Notes under the pieces: model-generated
Told to the model about the DNA's origin: nothing
Seen by the model: the letters and a program-made list of their open reading frames with translations, nothing else
Database searches by the model: none
Made by a program: the position numbers and the translations under genes
Shown here: positions 36,801 through 51,800 of the stretch, piece after piece
Layout of the letters: every line of letters starts with the position of its first letter
Numbering within the stretch: position 1 is the first letter of the stretch
NCBI GenBank assembly: GCA_964035545.1
Contig: OZ037766.1
Span: 31,937,773-32,001,772, forward strand
Direction of reading: 5' to 3'
DNA: 64,000 nt
Source: Bugula neritina
Taxonomy: Eukaryota > Bryozoa > Gymnolaemata > Cheilostomatida > Bugulidae

Positions 36801-39800
36801 AACTTCCACGCAGACTGTCCTCATCGTTGTGGTGCTGAACCGAGGTAAATTTCTCTGCGCAGATCTCATTGTAGTCTTTTTAAGTCTTATTAATAAAACA
36901 CTATAACTAAAACATATCTACATACATTTAATTTCTATCTTGTAAAAATATTACTTCCACTTTTGATTGACTGGATCATCTTTATTTGTTTAGAGCTTGG
37001 TGAGCCTGTGACCTTTGAACTCTTGAACTACCGTGACACCTTTAGAATCGGACACACTTCAGGTGTGATAGAGACGATACCGGGAGCAGTGATTGACAGG
37101 GAAACTAGGTCAAGGTGAGTGCAATGTCAAATGATATAGAGATTCTATAAACTTTACACGCTCCTTGTACAACTGTCCCTTTCACAATTGTCCTCTCTTT
37201 CTTGGCAATTTTATTTAAAAACAAAATTATTTTCTTCTACACATGCTAATAAAGATATGTATTTTGATATATTAAATCTGTTACGAAACTCTGTTTTCAT
37301 GTTGAACATGGCGGCATGTTTAAGACGCCCACAACAACTAGATGCTGTTGGTGAAGAATGTCAGGCTAATGTCAGATATTCTGCAGATTGATACATACTC
37401 AGATCTGATTACTATCTTGTAGTTACGAGGTGATAGTGAGGGTAGCATCGCTGGGCAAAGAGATTAGGTTAGCCCAAGTTCGTGTTGTTGTGTCTGTCAA
37501 GGACATCAATGATAACGCCCCTTATTTCAGCAAGGAACACTACCACGCCTCAACTACTGTGGATACGGCACGGCAAACCTCCGTGTTACAGGTCAGTGAG
37601 ATTCTGGTTTCCTTTTGTGGGTGGATTTTACTGTGAGCTGTGATTTTCTAGGTGTGGGTTTTGTGTTAATTCTTGAAAACTTCACTTTGATTCATATAAT
37701 TCGTCAGGTGAAGGCTAATGACGACGATGTGGGCATCAATAGCGAGATACGCTATGACATCTACAACAGTGCAACTAATGACTTCAGAATAAACAGAAAG
37801 ACTGGAGACATCACAGTGAAGAGATCTCTGGTAGACAAGGCAAATATGGAGTACATGCTGACTATAGTCGCAACTGATCAAGGTAATTTAAATACTTAGG
37901 AGTTGTTTACCCTGTGACGGAGTTGTAGCCTGCTTCTGCTCAACCCACCCATTGGTTGATTTTCAATTGAAACCATAAATATGTTTTTAAAAGATAAAAA
38001 ATATAGCCTGTACTTAACTGCCTAATTTAGACGTCGACTAATTTCCTTTCCAGATGATTAGTTTAGATTTTTCTATTGTATACCCAGCTCTCAAGCTATT
38101 GTATATCCAGCTCTCAAGCTATTGTATACCCAGCTCTGAAGCTATTGTATACCCAGCTCTCAAGCTATTGTATACCCAGCTCTCAAGCTATTGTATATTG
38201 AGCTCTCAAGCTATTTTGTTGTAGGAGAACCTAGTCTAAGCACGCAGACAAATCTCACCATTAAAGTGTTTGCGGAGTCGACACCGAATTTCACGCAAGT
38301 TGTTTATGAGTCATCAATACCTGAAAACATCCCCATCAGCTCTGCCGTTACTACTGTGAACGCAGAGAGTACACACGGGAACAAAATAATCTACACGATC
38401 TCCGAGGGGGATCCAGACAGCGAGTTCACAGTGCACTTCAGTACAGGTATATTTTCCATCCTCACTTTGCTGCTTTCTCTCTTACCTTCACATATTTGGA
38501 GACTTTGTACAGACAGTTGATGACTGTCTGCTAATAGAAAAGTCTCATAGACATATTCAGTCACTGACTGACTGACTCTCAGGCAGGCTGGCTGGCTGGC
38601 TGGCTGGCTAGCTGACTGAGTGAAGAGTAGAGTAAATAAGTGATGTCTGGCTTTTTGCTAGTACAACTTAAAGAAACCTAAATCACTATGATTCACTTAC
38701 TCACTATGGCTTACTGACTGACTCCAAGTTACTAACTCACTGTGATTCACTTACTCACTATGACTTGCTGACCGACTCTCATTCACCCACAGACTGCCCC
38801 TGACTCACTCCCTGACCCTAACGGACATGCTAAGTGACTGTAGCTATTCATTTTATGTAACTGATTAATTGTCTTGACAGGCTGCAGCTCACCACTCATC
38901 ATAACCTAAGCTCTTAGACTAAACATGCGGGCATGCAGATGCTGTCTCCAACCCAAATTAGCCTAAGAGTTTAGGCTAGCTATAAGTCACTGCTCTCACT
39001 AGTTTGCTGCTGCATCACTGATCACTATTAGTCACTGTATATTTACTAATATTTTCTAGCCATGGATTACAATGGGCCCTGTAAGTATGATATTGGTATT
39101 GTTGTCTAGTTTTTACTTGCCAAATGTTTCATTTATTTGAGCTGTTGAGTCCTCAAAGGTGGAGTGTACCGATGATCCTTACCATCTCAGATGTGTTCCC
39201 AGCTCCTTCCAGCTTTCACATTAACCAACCATTGGGACAAATTTTGATTGTATTGATTGTACCAATCTGGGATCATAAATGCTTTGTAAATGTTTTAAAA
39301 TGCTGATTGGTTGATGGTGATTGCTTCTAACATTATGTGTAAACAGCCGGTGTTGATAAATTTGAGGGGTTGAGGGCGCAGCTGAGGGGTTGTAGGCGGA
39401 GCTGAGGGGTTGAGGGCCGGACATGATTTCTGTTGATTTTGATCTTCTAATAATATTTATTGTGCAGTGTTGAGCTAATCATTTAGGCAGTGAGTGAAAC
39501 TTGCTAGCTAAGTCAATATTAGTTAGAATATTTCTTCTTGTTCATTGATTGAGCCTACCTCACTCTCTTCTCTTGTCTCTTCACACTACATTTTCTCTTT
39601 GTTGCAAGGAGCTACTTCCTGTCAGCCATGTTTTTCATGAAATTAGCTACTCTTGATTGATTATTAATTTGTAATTTCTCACGTCATTGTGATTCCTCAA
39701 TTCATTGTGATTCTAAAACAATGCTCAATTTCAGTTACAGTGTTGGCTATTATGTGCTTAATTTAATTTGCTTTTTCAGGAATTTCGTGATATTTATTTT

Positions 39801-42800
39801 TAATAGTAAATAATTCCATTCACCTATCCTAAACGCTCTAACACCAGAAAAGTGTCCCAGTCAAACCTTGTAAAACCAATCTGGATGTCATCGTAGTTCA
39901 TTTTAATCGCACTACTATTGACACGTTTGAATGTACTGGTTTAGTTACTGTCCTGTGGACCCCAAGTGGAACTTAACCCATCTGTAGACACACCCCTTTA
40001 GTTAGACAAGCATGTCACTTAGTACATAGAAGTCGTCTGCACTTTTCTCTCTCCCTGTTAAAGTAGAACGTCTTTTGAAGTATGACATCATTCTCTCTTC
40101 TAGGTACTATTAGCGTCAACGATGACCTGGACTTTGAGTTGAAGTCTCAGTATCGTCTAAAGATACGGGCAGTAGACGTAGTGACGGGGGACTGGGCTGA
40201 TGCTGTGGTTATTATCAACGTGCAGGTAGATATTGGGCTATGCCCTTCTTGCTGGTGCTTGGTCTCTCCAGCTGTTGGACAGACTCTATGCTGGTTTACA
40301 ATTAGGTTTTGTAATGCTGGGTGTTGCTAGATTCAATGTTTAGTGGATTTTATTTACATGATGGGGCGAGGCTAATTGGCCCTTTAATTGTGTAGTGATC
40401 ACCAGATAATATAAATGTTTGCAAAATTGAGAAATCTTAAAATCCTTAACAGAAAGTCAGAGATTAGATTAAGTCACCTTCACTCAGTGTGAGGGTTGAA
40501 AGGGGATACAGTAAGTTACGTTATATTATTGCCATTTCTAACAGGATGTTAACGACCAGAAGCCCTACTTTGGACTGCTGGACTACTACAAGACAGTGTC
40601 GGAGGCCATTACAGTTGGCAGCCATGTTATGACCATCAATGCATCCGACGCTGACCAGGGTATCAACAGTCTCATCCACTACACTCTGAAACCCATCCAC
40701 GCTGACTCACCACACCACCTCATGTTTGATATATCGGTGAGTGTAAGAGACCAGATTATCTTCAGTCTACTCTCAGTCTTTCACCCATAGCCTTCCAAAC
40801 TCTTGAGTCTATACTCTGTAACCACTATCTTACAGGATACTGGGGAAGGGCAGGCAGAGGTTCGCACCGTCTTACCTCTGGACCATGAGAGGTACCAGAG
40901 GCTAGATTTCATAGTCGTGGCCACTGATGGCGGAAACCCCCGACTCTCAGCCGAAGCATACGTTCACGTTCTACTCAATGGTTAGTCGGTTTATACAGCC
41001 AAAGCTGTTGTCAGTGAATGACAGCAATTACTACGTAGAGTTAGTAAAAGAGCAGTTGCAGTGTAATGAGTAAAGGTACACTGCACTGTCAGGATGTGCA
41101 TTGCATCATGAGTACACAACAGAGCACTAGCTACATGGTGTCATCTAAATACTTCCAGTGTCATGAGTGCAAGCTAACTCAACTTTACTTCTTATGTGAG
41201 TTTAGTTCACTATTCTCTCCTTCGTGGAGTGGGGATGCAACTCCCTTCTATAGCCTTGATGTCTCCGGTAACTCTTCAATCACAATTCATTATACCTGCA
41301 TGTAGATCTCAATGACAACCCTCCGGTGTTTGAGGAGTCTATTTACACCGTGGAGATTTCGGATGAGGTGGAGAAAGGGCAGTTTGTTGCTATGGTCGGG
41401 GCTTTGGACCCTGACGATATCAATGAGGGGGAGCTGATGTACAAGTAAGTAGATGTAACTTACACTTACCTATAGAGACATATCTGATGTACGTGTAAGT
41501 AGATGTAACTTGCACTTACCTATAGAGACATACCTGGTGTACAAGTAAGTAGATGTAACTTACACTTACCTATAGAGACATACCTGATGTACAAGTAAGT
41601 AGATGTAACTTACACTTACCTATAGAGACATACCTGATGTACAAGTAAGTAGATGTAACGTATCTCTACTTATATATAAATATATGAATTTAATACTCTA
41701 TTTGAATATGTTTAGTATTGTACACGGGAATGAAGGCCAGGCGTTCACCATTAACCAAAACACTGGTTCTGTCTACGTCTCACCCTTTCACCAAACTACC
41801 ATGTTTTCTGACGCGTATTCTCTCAACATCTCCGTGTCGGATGGCATCTACACCAGCTTCACCAGCCTGACTGTTGACGTGAGAGCAGCCAACAGGTGGG
41901 TAGTCTCTTATCTTCCCGTAGACAATGTTCACTGTGATATTTGTTGGCAATATTCACTGTGACAGACAATGCTAACTATGATATTTGTAGACACAGTCCC
42001 GAGTTTGACTCTATACTCTACACTTTTCAAGTGCTGGAGAATAGTGAAAAAGGTCGTGTGCTAGGTCAGGTCAAGGCCAACGACGAAGACAAAGGGCGGT
42101 ATGGAGAGATAACTTACTCTTTGGTTGGGGATTGGGTTCAGGATCACTTCAAGATTGATCAGGCTACAGGTGTGTTGATTAATGTAAATCAACCTTTGCC
42201 TCGCCACACTAGTATATCATAAGTTGACTGTGTTCCCATGTCACACTAGTATATCATAAGTTTACTGTTTCCTCGCCAAACTAGTATATTATAAGTTGAG
42301 TGTTTTCGTGCCACACTAGTATATCATAAGTTTACTGTTTCCAGGGGACATCAGTCTCAAGTTTATCCCCGACCGTGAGCAGAGAGATTTCTTCATGCTT
42401 CCTGTGATGGCGCAAGATGCAGGCGGAAAGACTGAGTTCACGTCTGTATACGTTGTGGTCGATGATGTTAACGACAACAGTCCACAGTTTGTAGCCTCAG
42501 GTATTTGCCAGTTGGTGTCTCCACTTGAATCTAATCTTTCACCTGTCAAGTTAAATATCTACTATTAGTTCCATCTCCAGGATCAGTTAATTGGTGAGAA
42601 TGAAGTACTAGCTGTAAGACCCAGTATCATTTGCCTTGTTACTTGGTCTATGAACTCGAGCTACTCTTATAGTATTTGTGATGATAATTTACCCTCCCCA
42701 TGTTCCTGTAGGATACTCTGCTACGGTGTTCAGTAACTCCTCCGTCCACACACCAGTGATTACGGTCTCGGCATTCGACTCGGACAAGCAGAACAACGCA

Positions 42801-45800
42801 AAGCTGCGTTACTTCCTGCTCTCGGACACCCCGGACATCACCGGTCTGTTTAGGATAGACCAAGACTCAGGCCAAATCAGTCTGGCACGGGAGCTCCTTG
42901 CCAACGGTGAGTTTGATTGGTTCAGCTGATAGAGAACTGTGCTACGTTCAGCAACTGTTGGTGTTTAGTCAGTGGATGGAGCCGAGTGTTCATAGAATGT
43001 TTCGTGTACTCTTTGTAGAAAGAGACAGTGTTATCGAGTTCTACATCCGGGTTACCGACTCCGGTGAACCAGCCCTCGAGGACTCGGCTTTGGTGACGGT
43101 GACCTTCACCTCTGAGGCATTTCCTGTTTTTCGAACGGGCAGCTCTCAGATGTTCCTGGAAGAATCTGAGCCAATCGGTACCGAGGTCACTCAGGTAAGT
43201 GAAGTGTTGCTTTGCCACGCCCAGGCGTCTCGCTAACCACCACATCCTCTGTACAGGCATGTCTCAATCTAACTTGCTTATAATATATTAGGTGCGGGCT
43301 GACTATGCTGGAGATCACAGGCTATCGTATAGAATAAGATCCGGCTCTAGTGTGAGGACCAACAAACCCCCATCATTCGCTGTCGACTCTGAGGGTCGTA
43401 TCACTACCATCAGGTCTTTAGACAGAGAGGTACGTCTGCTTGCTGCTAGTTACTTCCCATTCGATTAATCCCTGTGATTGTATTACTGTATAGTATATTA
43501 CTGTATAGTATATTACTGTATAGTATGTTACTGTATAGTATGTTACTGTATAGTATATTACTGTATAGTATATTACTGTATAGTATGTTACTGTATAGTA
43601 TGTTACTGTATAGTATATTACTGTATAGTATATTACTGTATAGTATATTACTCTGTAGTATATTACTGTGTAGTATATTACTCTGTAGTATATTACTGTA
43701 TAGTATATTACTGTATAGTATATTACTGTATAGTATATTACTCTGTAGTATATTACTGTGTAGTATATTACTCTGTAGTATATTACTGTATAGTATATTA
43801 CTGTATAGTATATTACTGTATAGTATATTACTGTATAGTATATTACTGTGTAGTATATTACTCTGTAGTATATTACTGTATAGTATATTACTATATAGTA
43901 TATTACTGTATAGTATATTACTCTGTAGTATATTACTGTATAGTATATTACTGTATAGTATATTACTGTAGTATATTACTGTATAGTATATTACTGTCTA
44001 CCACCACAGAGCCAGGCTGTGTACGAGATTGTAGTGGAAGTGTTCACTCACTCGGAACCCGAGCTAGTCGCCAGCACTCTAGTCCGTGTCTCTCCGATAG
44101 ACTCCAACGACAATCCTCCTGAGTTCACGTCTGGCGAATACGCAGTCGGCATAGCTGAGAGTATCCCAGTGGGAGCCAGTATCTTGCAGGTAAGACTAGA
44201 CTATGCTCTGATGCAGGTAAAGTGTTGTGGTGTGTTCTAAGACTAAGTACTAACGTGTGGTTTACTCGGGTTAAATCTGTAAAGCGTTTGTGTCTGGTTG
44301 TAGTGGGGATACAACTGTATTTGACGCACTGTGACTTGCACTTGTGTATAATAATAGCACCAGCTCGCTCACTCAACTCAGAAACTGCCATTTTGTCATG
44401 AGTCATGGGTGTGTGGTTTCCCATGAGGTCTCTTGGAGTTTCTGGGTTGTGTGAGTTTGCAGCTAGTGATGTCATAACTGCTCGTCTCCCAACTAATATG
44501 TTTTGTCTTACTTTAACGCTAGGCTCACGTTGTACATGGACGGGTAAGTTGTAACCTACACTGTCACACACACACACACTGTCACACACACACACGCGCA
44601 AGCTATATAACCTTTGAAGAGAGTGCTGCTGCATTAGTCACATTTAATTTTCTTTCATCGTGTCTTGTACGTTTATGCAATCGTATATATGTTTCATTTG
44701 AATCGCTCAGTTGCCAAGAGAGTTGGAAAATGTTACCAATCGAATCATTCTGTAATAACTACCATCTAGTCATGCAGTATATCCTGTTAGTAGTTTGCCA
44801 TCCATCCTCCAGTACATATACATGTCACGTGTAGCTAAGGTAGCCCTAGTCACCAATGTGAGAAATAGTCTAAATCTAGCGACTCAACTTGCGTATTTAT
44901 AAGTTCAGCTATTACCAACTAATGTATTGTGTATGTAGCACCTGGTGTTTTACTGTTGTCAGTGCGCAGTCTACATTGTACAGTCTACATTGTACAGTCT
45001 ACATTGTACACACGTGTGGCCTCTGCTCTTGTTCTCCTTGCCCTCTATGAATGTACATCATGTTGTCAGTGTGTTCCTGACCGATAGTTTCATCTGCAGC
45101 TCATCTCTGCAGTTTACATCTGCAGTCATAAACCATATGTCTAACCTCAGTTTAATTTATCCATAACTCTCAGTTCAACTGTGTTACAAAAACACAGCTG
45201 TTAGCACACGTCTGCTTTCAGCACATGTCTGCTGTTACTACTGCTTTCACAATGCTTATAAATCTTATCCTTTAAATACATTATATACACAAATATAATA
45301 TTCTAACCATCACAAATATTTCTACATGCACAGGGATCATGCTTCATCTGTAAAAAATAAATTTCACAAGATAGTATGCAGCCTTCTGTAAATATAACTG
45401 GCTTATGTAGAGAAATAGCATAGCTGAGGGTGCTGAAGGTTGTTGCTCGCTTCTACGAATGTTTTGCATCATTTCAGGTGTCGGCTTTCGATCAGGATCA
45501 AGATCACGAATCTAATATAATCTATTCATTTGCACCGGAGTCCAAGATGTTTAGTAATCTATTCATGGTTGAGCCTCACCACGGCTGGATTAGCTCTCTG
45601 GTTCCTCTAGACCGAGAAAAGCGGTCTTCCTATGAGTTCTACATTCAGGCCAGCGACGAAGACAGTCGAGGGAAACTTAGCTCTAAGGCTAAAGTCAAAA
45701 TCAACTTACTGGACGTCAACGACTGCGCCCCGCAATTTGCTAATACCAAGTTGATAGGTACAGACAGATCATAGTCTATTTAGTGTGAATTTTATACGTG

Positions 45801-48800
45801 TGGTTTGTAAAGCTGCACTTTGTCTCTCACTAAGTAGTAGAGTTTGAACCACAGCATGTTTCCAGGAGTCTTTTTAGAGTTTCCGCGAGACTTTTAGAGT
45901 AAATTAGTGTTGAAATGTGAGAACTAGCACGTTCTACCTGTATAGATGTACTGTGTGTACTGTATGCATTGTGTACCATAAGTGTATATCTATATATTGT
46001 CCTAGAATTCTAACCTGCCTTTCCTATTACACTTTCTATCACAAGCGGCCATGTTTTATGTACTGGACTGTAAAGTGTAACTCTATCTGTCCTCTAATTG
46101 ATGTATCTAATGTATTATACCACCTGTAGGAAGTTCTAGGTACTGGAATGATTCAGGTAATTCAATATGGCTCTCTCATCTCACTTCCTCTCGTCATTCT
46201 AACACTCGACAATTAAACACTGATTCAAATATATCCATCTATATACTCCTGTACTAAAATCCTCAATAGTGGGCGTGGTTTGATTATGCTATTTTTAGGC
46301 GTGGTCAGAATTTAGGTTTTATTTGTGGGTGTGGTTAAGTTTTGGGCCTAATCAATTATTTTTCTTGACTTTGAATTTAATAAAAGAAAAATGTGTGCTA
46401 AGTTTGTGTGAGCTAATTTTTTGAAATGTAAACGTTTTGCAGCTTTTTAAGCATCTGGTGTGACAAAACTTACCAACGCTTGAGTGTATTGTGTGTGAAT
46501 TTTTTACAATGTATAATCATCATCGCTTGAAAAATGTAAGGAATTTTGCAACCAAATTAAAATAAAATTTAGGGTGTAAAACTAAAATACAGGGTTCAAG
46601 TTATCTCCACCTACTCTATCACTGCATGCCTCATGGCTCTCTATGTGTAGTCTATGTTACTTCCTGCATGCTACGATATTCAATGTTAGTCTTCAATGAT
46701 TCTCTCAGTAGATGTCAATCAGAAATAGTGTTCCTACAATTTATTGTCTGTATTTGTTCTGCCACATCAATTATTCTAATGACTATCAAGTGATTCACTT
46801 TACTTACTATAAATTGTGTTCAATGTGCTAGATGTTATGCCTTGTCCATGTGGCTTATCCCATTCCGTTATCAGTGGATTATGTTATCAAACAGCTTCTT
46901 TATGTTGAAATATTTCACTGGAATTGTGTCCACCATGCAGATTTCACTGGAATTGTGTCCACCATATAACTGATGCTGCATTCCTTAGCATGACTTGTAC
47001 TAGTTAGTTAACTCTCACCATACTTACTGTTCTACTAAACTGAGTCTCAAATCTAGCCCTGGCTCCCACCGTGTTATATTAGCCAGCGGGCCTTCCACAG
47101 GCACCCTCACTATATTATATAAGTAGTGCATGTTATGACTAACACGGCTAGCTCAGCTCACCTCTTCATCTTAACTCACACTGTTGGTGTCTCATTGCAG
47201 CTGCTGTCAACGAAGACGCTCCTATAGGTACGATAGTAGTGCAGGTGGAGGCTGTTGATCAGGATTTGCCTGCCCATTCTACTAGAATGTACTACATTTC
47301 TAATGGGAATGACCACGGACACTTCAGGTACCCATAACTCCTATTCAACTTTTTTTTAAGAACTTAGCAATATAAGTTAATTATGTATACATGTATAAAG
47401 GTGTACAATTTTATATGATTATATATAATACTGTTACATATAGTGCAATATGGTTGTATATAACACTGTATGTAATACTCTATATAATACTCTATATAAT
47501 ACTCTATATAACACTGTATATAATACTCTATATAATACTCTATATAATACGCTATATAATACTCTATATAATACTCTATATAATACTCTATATAATACTC
47601 TATATAATACTCTATATAATACTGTATATAGAATCAAACAGACTGGAGAGATCTTTGTCAGTAAGACGTTAGACAGAGAGTCCCTGACAGAGTACCACCT
47701 TGAGGTCTCGGCTACTGACGGAGTGTTTGTGTCCAGTATCTTGGTGCTTATCCACATCCTCGACGCCAACGACAACGCCCCAGTGTGTGAGCGGGTGAGT
47801 GCACATACTCTAGATGTCATTGTATACTCTAGATGTCACTGTATACTCTAGATGTCACTGTATACTCTAGATGTCACTGTATACTCTAGATGTCACTGCA
47901 TACTCTAGATGTCACTGTATACTCTAGATGTCATTGTATACTCTAGATGTCATTGCATACTCTAGATGTCATTGCATACTTTAGATGTCACTGTATACTC
48001 TAGATGTCACTGTATACTCTAGATGTCATTGTATACTCTAGATGTCAATGCAAATATCTGAAAGTTTTTCATATTCACTTGTCTGTTAAGTCTGTTAATT
48101 CCATAATTTGCATCTCTCAAGTTTACACAGTCGAGTCTTTCTTTTCTATCAATTGAATACCAGAAAGAAATGTAACATTCGTAATTTGGTTTCTTCAGCC
48201 GATGTACACGAAGGTCATAGCAGAAAACATAGCCTCAGGCTCTCTCATACTCTCTATGAAGGCCAGTGACATCGACGAGCCTTCCACCCCCAACTCCAGA
48301 ATATCATATAGCCTTAGAGGAGAAGGTTCCTCGGACTTTGCCATAGACGCCATCAGAGGTGCTCCTTTTATACCCTTCCTATGCTTTTACTAATATCTTG
48401 CTTTGTATTGTTCTGTATTGAAGTAGGGGGGTGGTACAGAGGCCCCTTTTACTAGCATACTGGTTGTCAAATGGTTTACTCTGTCTTTTTGCCAACAGTT
48501 CAGTTTTTCAAAACACTGATTTCAAATTTACCAGTTAAAATGACTGTAATAGCATTGAGTAGGTATGCTGTTACATAGTAACACGACAAGTGTTTGCACT
48601 GTTGTCTGGTAACACTACATATCGTGTGCACAGGAGACATCAGGGTGTACCGGAATCTAGACCGAGAGCGCAAGTCGGAGTATCGGATAACCGGGGTGGC
48701 TACAGACGACGGAGGTCTTTACTGCACAGCTGACATTCTCATAAAACTCACTGACGTTAACGACAACACGCCCGTGTTTGACCAGTCCATGTACAGCTAC

Positions 48801-51800
48801 ACTCTACCCGAGGATTCCTCTAACAACACTCTCCTACTCAGGGTGACCGCCACTGATAAAGATGCGGGTGAGTTGGTTCTACCTGTCTTCTGCATCTGTC
48901 TTCTGCTCTTTTGCCTCTGGTTATCGTCTCTGTCACTGTAAAGACAGTACAGCCTATGGTCTCACTCTAAACCTCTCACTAGAAACTTCTACAAACTCAG
49001 CTGATATAAACTCAAGTTACTCCACAAACATAACATGTGGTTTAAGCTGTTGTATTGGGAGTTGTCTTTCTTGTAGGTCTAAACCGTAAAGTGAGGTACA
49101 GCATTGAATTGCAGAGACCAAAGAACATGTTCACCATAGATCCTGCTAACGGTATCATCCGACTGGTGAGACCCCTGAGAGAGGGGGATACCCTAGTCAG
49201 CGCTGCCTATACTCTCACCATTGCTGCCACCGACAGCGGGGAAACTCCTCGCACTGGTCGCTCTCAACTTACTGTCCATGTTAGCGACGTCAATGACCCC
49301 CCAGTGTTTCTCCGCCCCTTGTGAGTTGACCACCTGTTGCTTTATTCATAACATTAAATGAGATTCTCTCAATGTGAGCTGCTATTCCGTCTACATCAAT
49401 ATCTAGCAGTTTATAGACAGTCACATCAGCTGCTGTTTAGGATTAGAAAAGAAGCTGCGTATATCTGTTGACTGACATACATTACCATACTTGTGTATAG
49501 TGTATATGAGACTGGGGATATCGTTATTGCAGGTACGACACGTCATGCAGTGAGGATATTGAACCTGGTACAAGGTTGTTGCAGGTTAGAGCTCTATCTA
49601 CAGACAAAGGTCGTAACAATGTCATCAAGTACAGTATCAGCAATGGAGGTGCAAACAACCAGCTATTCAGAATGGACGCAGACACTGGTACGTAGCTCTT
49701 CTCTAGCCTTTTTTTACTTTTGCCTCACCAGGGTGAGTTTAGTCTGAGATTTACACTAAACTTGTTGGTAGTGAGGCTATACTAAAACAGCTCACAACAT
49801 TTCCTGTCATGTTGGTGAACTCACCTAACTAACATGTGAAGAAAGTAGTGTCTGACACAATGTTTTTTAATAAATGTATTTTATAAACTGACATGCTATA
49901 GAGTAGCAGGTGGCTGTTTAGTTTGCTTAGGGAATGTTCACTTGCAGGTTGTCACTAGTGTCATGTGCTTGCAGGTTGTCACTTGTGACATGTGCTTGCA
50001 GGTTGTCACTAGTGTCATGTGCTTGCAGGTTGTCACTAGTGCCATGTGCTTGCAGGTTGTCACTAGTGTCATGTGCTTGCAGGTGTACTCACCACGTCAG
50101 GCAGGTTCAACTACGAGCTGGTAAGAAAGTACGTACTGAATATTGAAGCTAAGGATGAAGGTGAACCCCCTCTGAGTGACATGTGTACAGTCACAGTGTA
50201 TGTCACCGACGCTAATGACAACAAGCCAGCATTCTCTCAGACAGCTTACGCTGCCAACGTGAGGGAGAACGCTGAGGTCGGAGATCAAGTTATACGGGTG
50301 AGTCACTTCATTGTAGTGTAGAACTTATTGTGTAGTATTACTAGTACTATACAGGTTGTAGTGTAGAGCTCACTGTATAGTATTACTAGTACTATACAGA
50401 TTGTAGTGTAGAACTCACTGTATAGTATTACTAGTACTATACACGTTAAAGTGTAGAACTCATTGTATAGTATTACTAGTACTATACAGATTGTAGTGTA
50501 GAACTCAATGCTATTACTTTAGGTTGAAGCTCAAGACTTGGACTCTGGACTCAATGCGAAAGTTGTCTACTCAATTATAGCAGGGAATGACTTGAAGCAG
50601 TTTACTATTGATGAGAACTTGGGCTACGTCAGTGTCAGTGCTTCTTTGGACAGAGAGGCAGTAAGTTTGTGGTGTTGTGGTGTTTGTTGAAACTCTAAAG
50701 CATAATTTCTTACAGCCAAGTTGTGCTGGAAAACTGTCTTATTTCAACATCTGCTATCAATTAGACATCCCAAGCAACTAGCAATGTTATTGGAGTTGTA
50801 TACTCGTTAGCTTGGAAAGCCTTCAATTGACTCCCTCTTGTAGATAAGTTCATACACGCTGACGATACAGGCTACCGATCAGGGTGTGGAGAAACAGCAA
50901 ATGTCACAGGCTTTGCTGTTAGTCACTATAGAAGACGTTAACGATAACCCACCAAGGTTCCTGCAGCCATACTATGCTGCCCAGGTGCAGGTATGTGTTA
51001 TATCACCTGCCACGCCTGCCAATCTGTATAGCGCTTTACTTCTAACACCATTATAGTATAGTATATTATAGTATAGTATACTCTCACCTTATTATATTAT
51101 AGTATAGTATACTCTCACCTTATTATATTATAGTATAGTATACTCTCACCTTGTTATATTATATTATAGTATAGCATACTCTCACCTTATTATATTATAG
51201 TATAGCATACTCTCAGCTTATTATATTATAGTATAGTATACTCTCACCTTATTATATTATAGTATAGTATACTCTCACCTTATTATATTATATTATAGTA
51301 TACTCTCACCTTATTATATTATATTATAGTATAGTATACTCTCACCTTATTATATTATATTATAGTATAGTATACTCTCACCTTATTATATTATAGTATA
51401 GCATACTCTCACCTTATTATATTATATTATAGTATAGTATACTCTCAGCTTATTATATTATATTATATTATAGTATAGTATACTCTCAGCTTATTATATT
51501 CTATTATATTATAGTATAGTATATTCTCACCTTATTGAATTTAAAGCAGACATGATGCTGTGGCTAGACCTCCATAGACCAAGTTGAATTGTTTCATGAT
51601 TTATTTTGCATCATTTACAATGCCTAACATTCTAAACTATTACGAGATTCTCTAATTAACAGCAATCTGGTGGTGGAACGCAACTCATTGCTAGTAACTT
51701 GTTTATTTAATGACTCACTCCTTGCAAACATTTCTACGTCACCATTTTATACTCCAACTGTTTGCAGTGCAGCCTGTCGTGTGGTTTACAAATTAGCTCT

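Noticed and set aside
43474-44122. Long Leu/Ser- and Tyr/Val-rich open frames of 165 and 214 codons
   Set aside because: They follow the 15-bp repeat of intron 48 and only run into exon 49 in the wrong frame.
46265-46345. Cluster of GGGCGTGG-like words as a regulatory element
   Set aside because: Only three loosely spaced copies in an intron and no other support; recorded as a pattern only.
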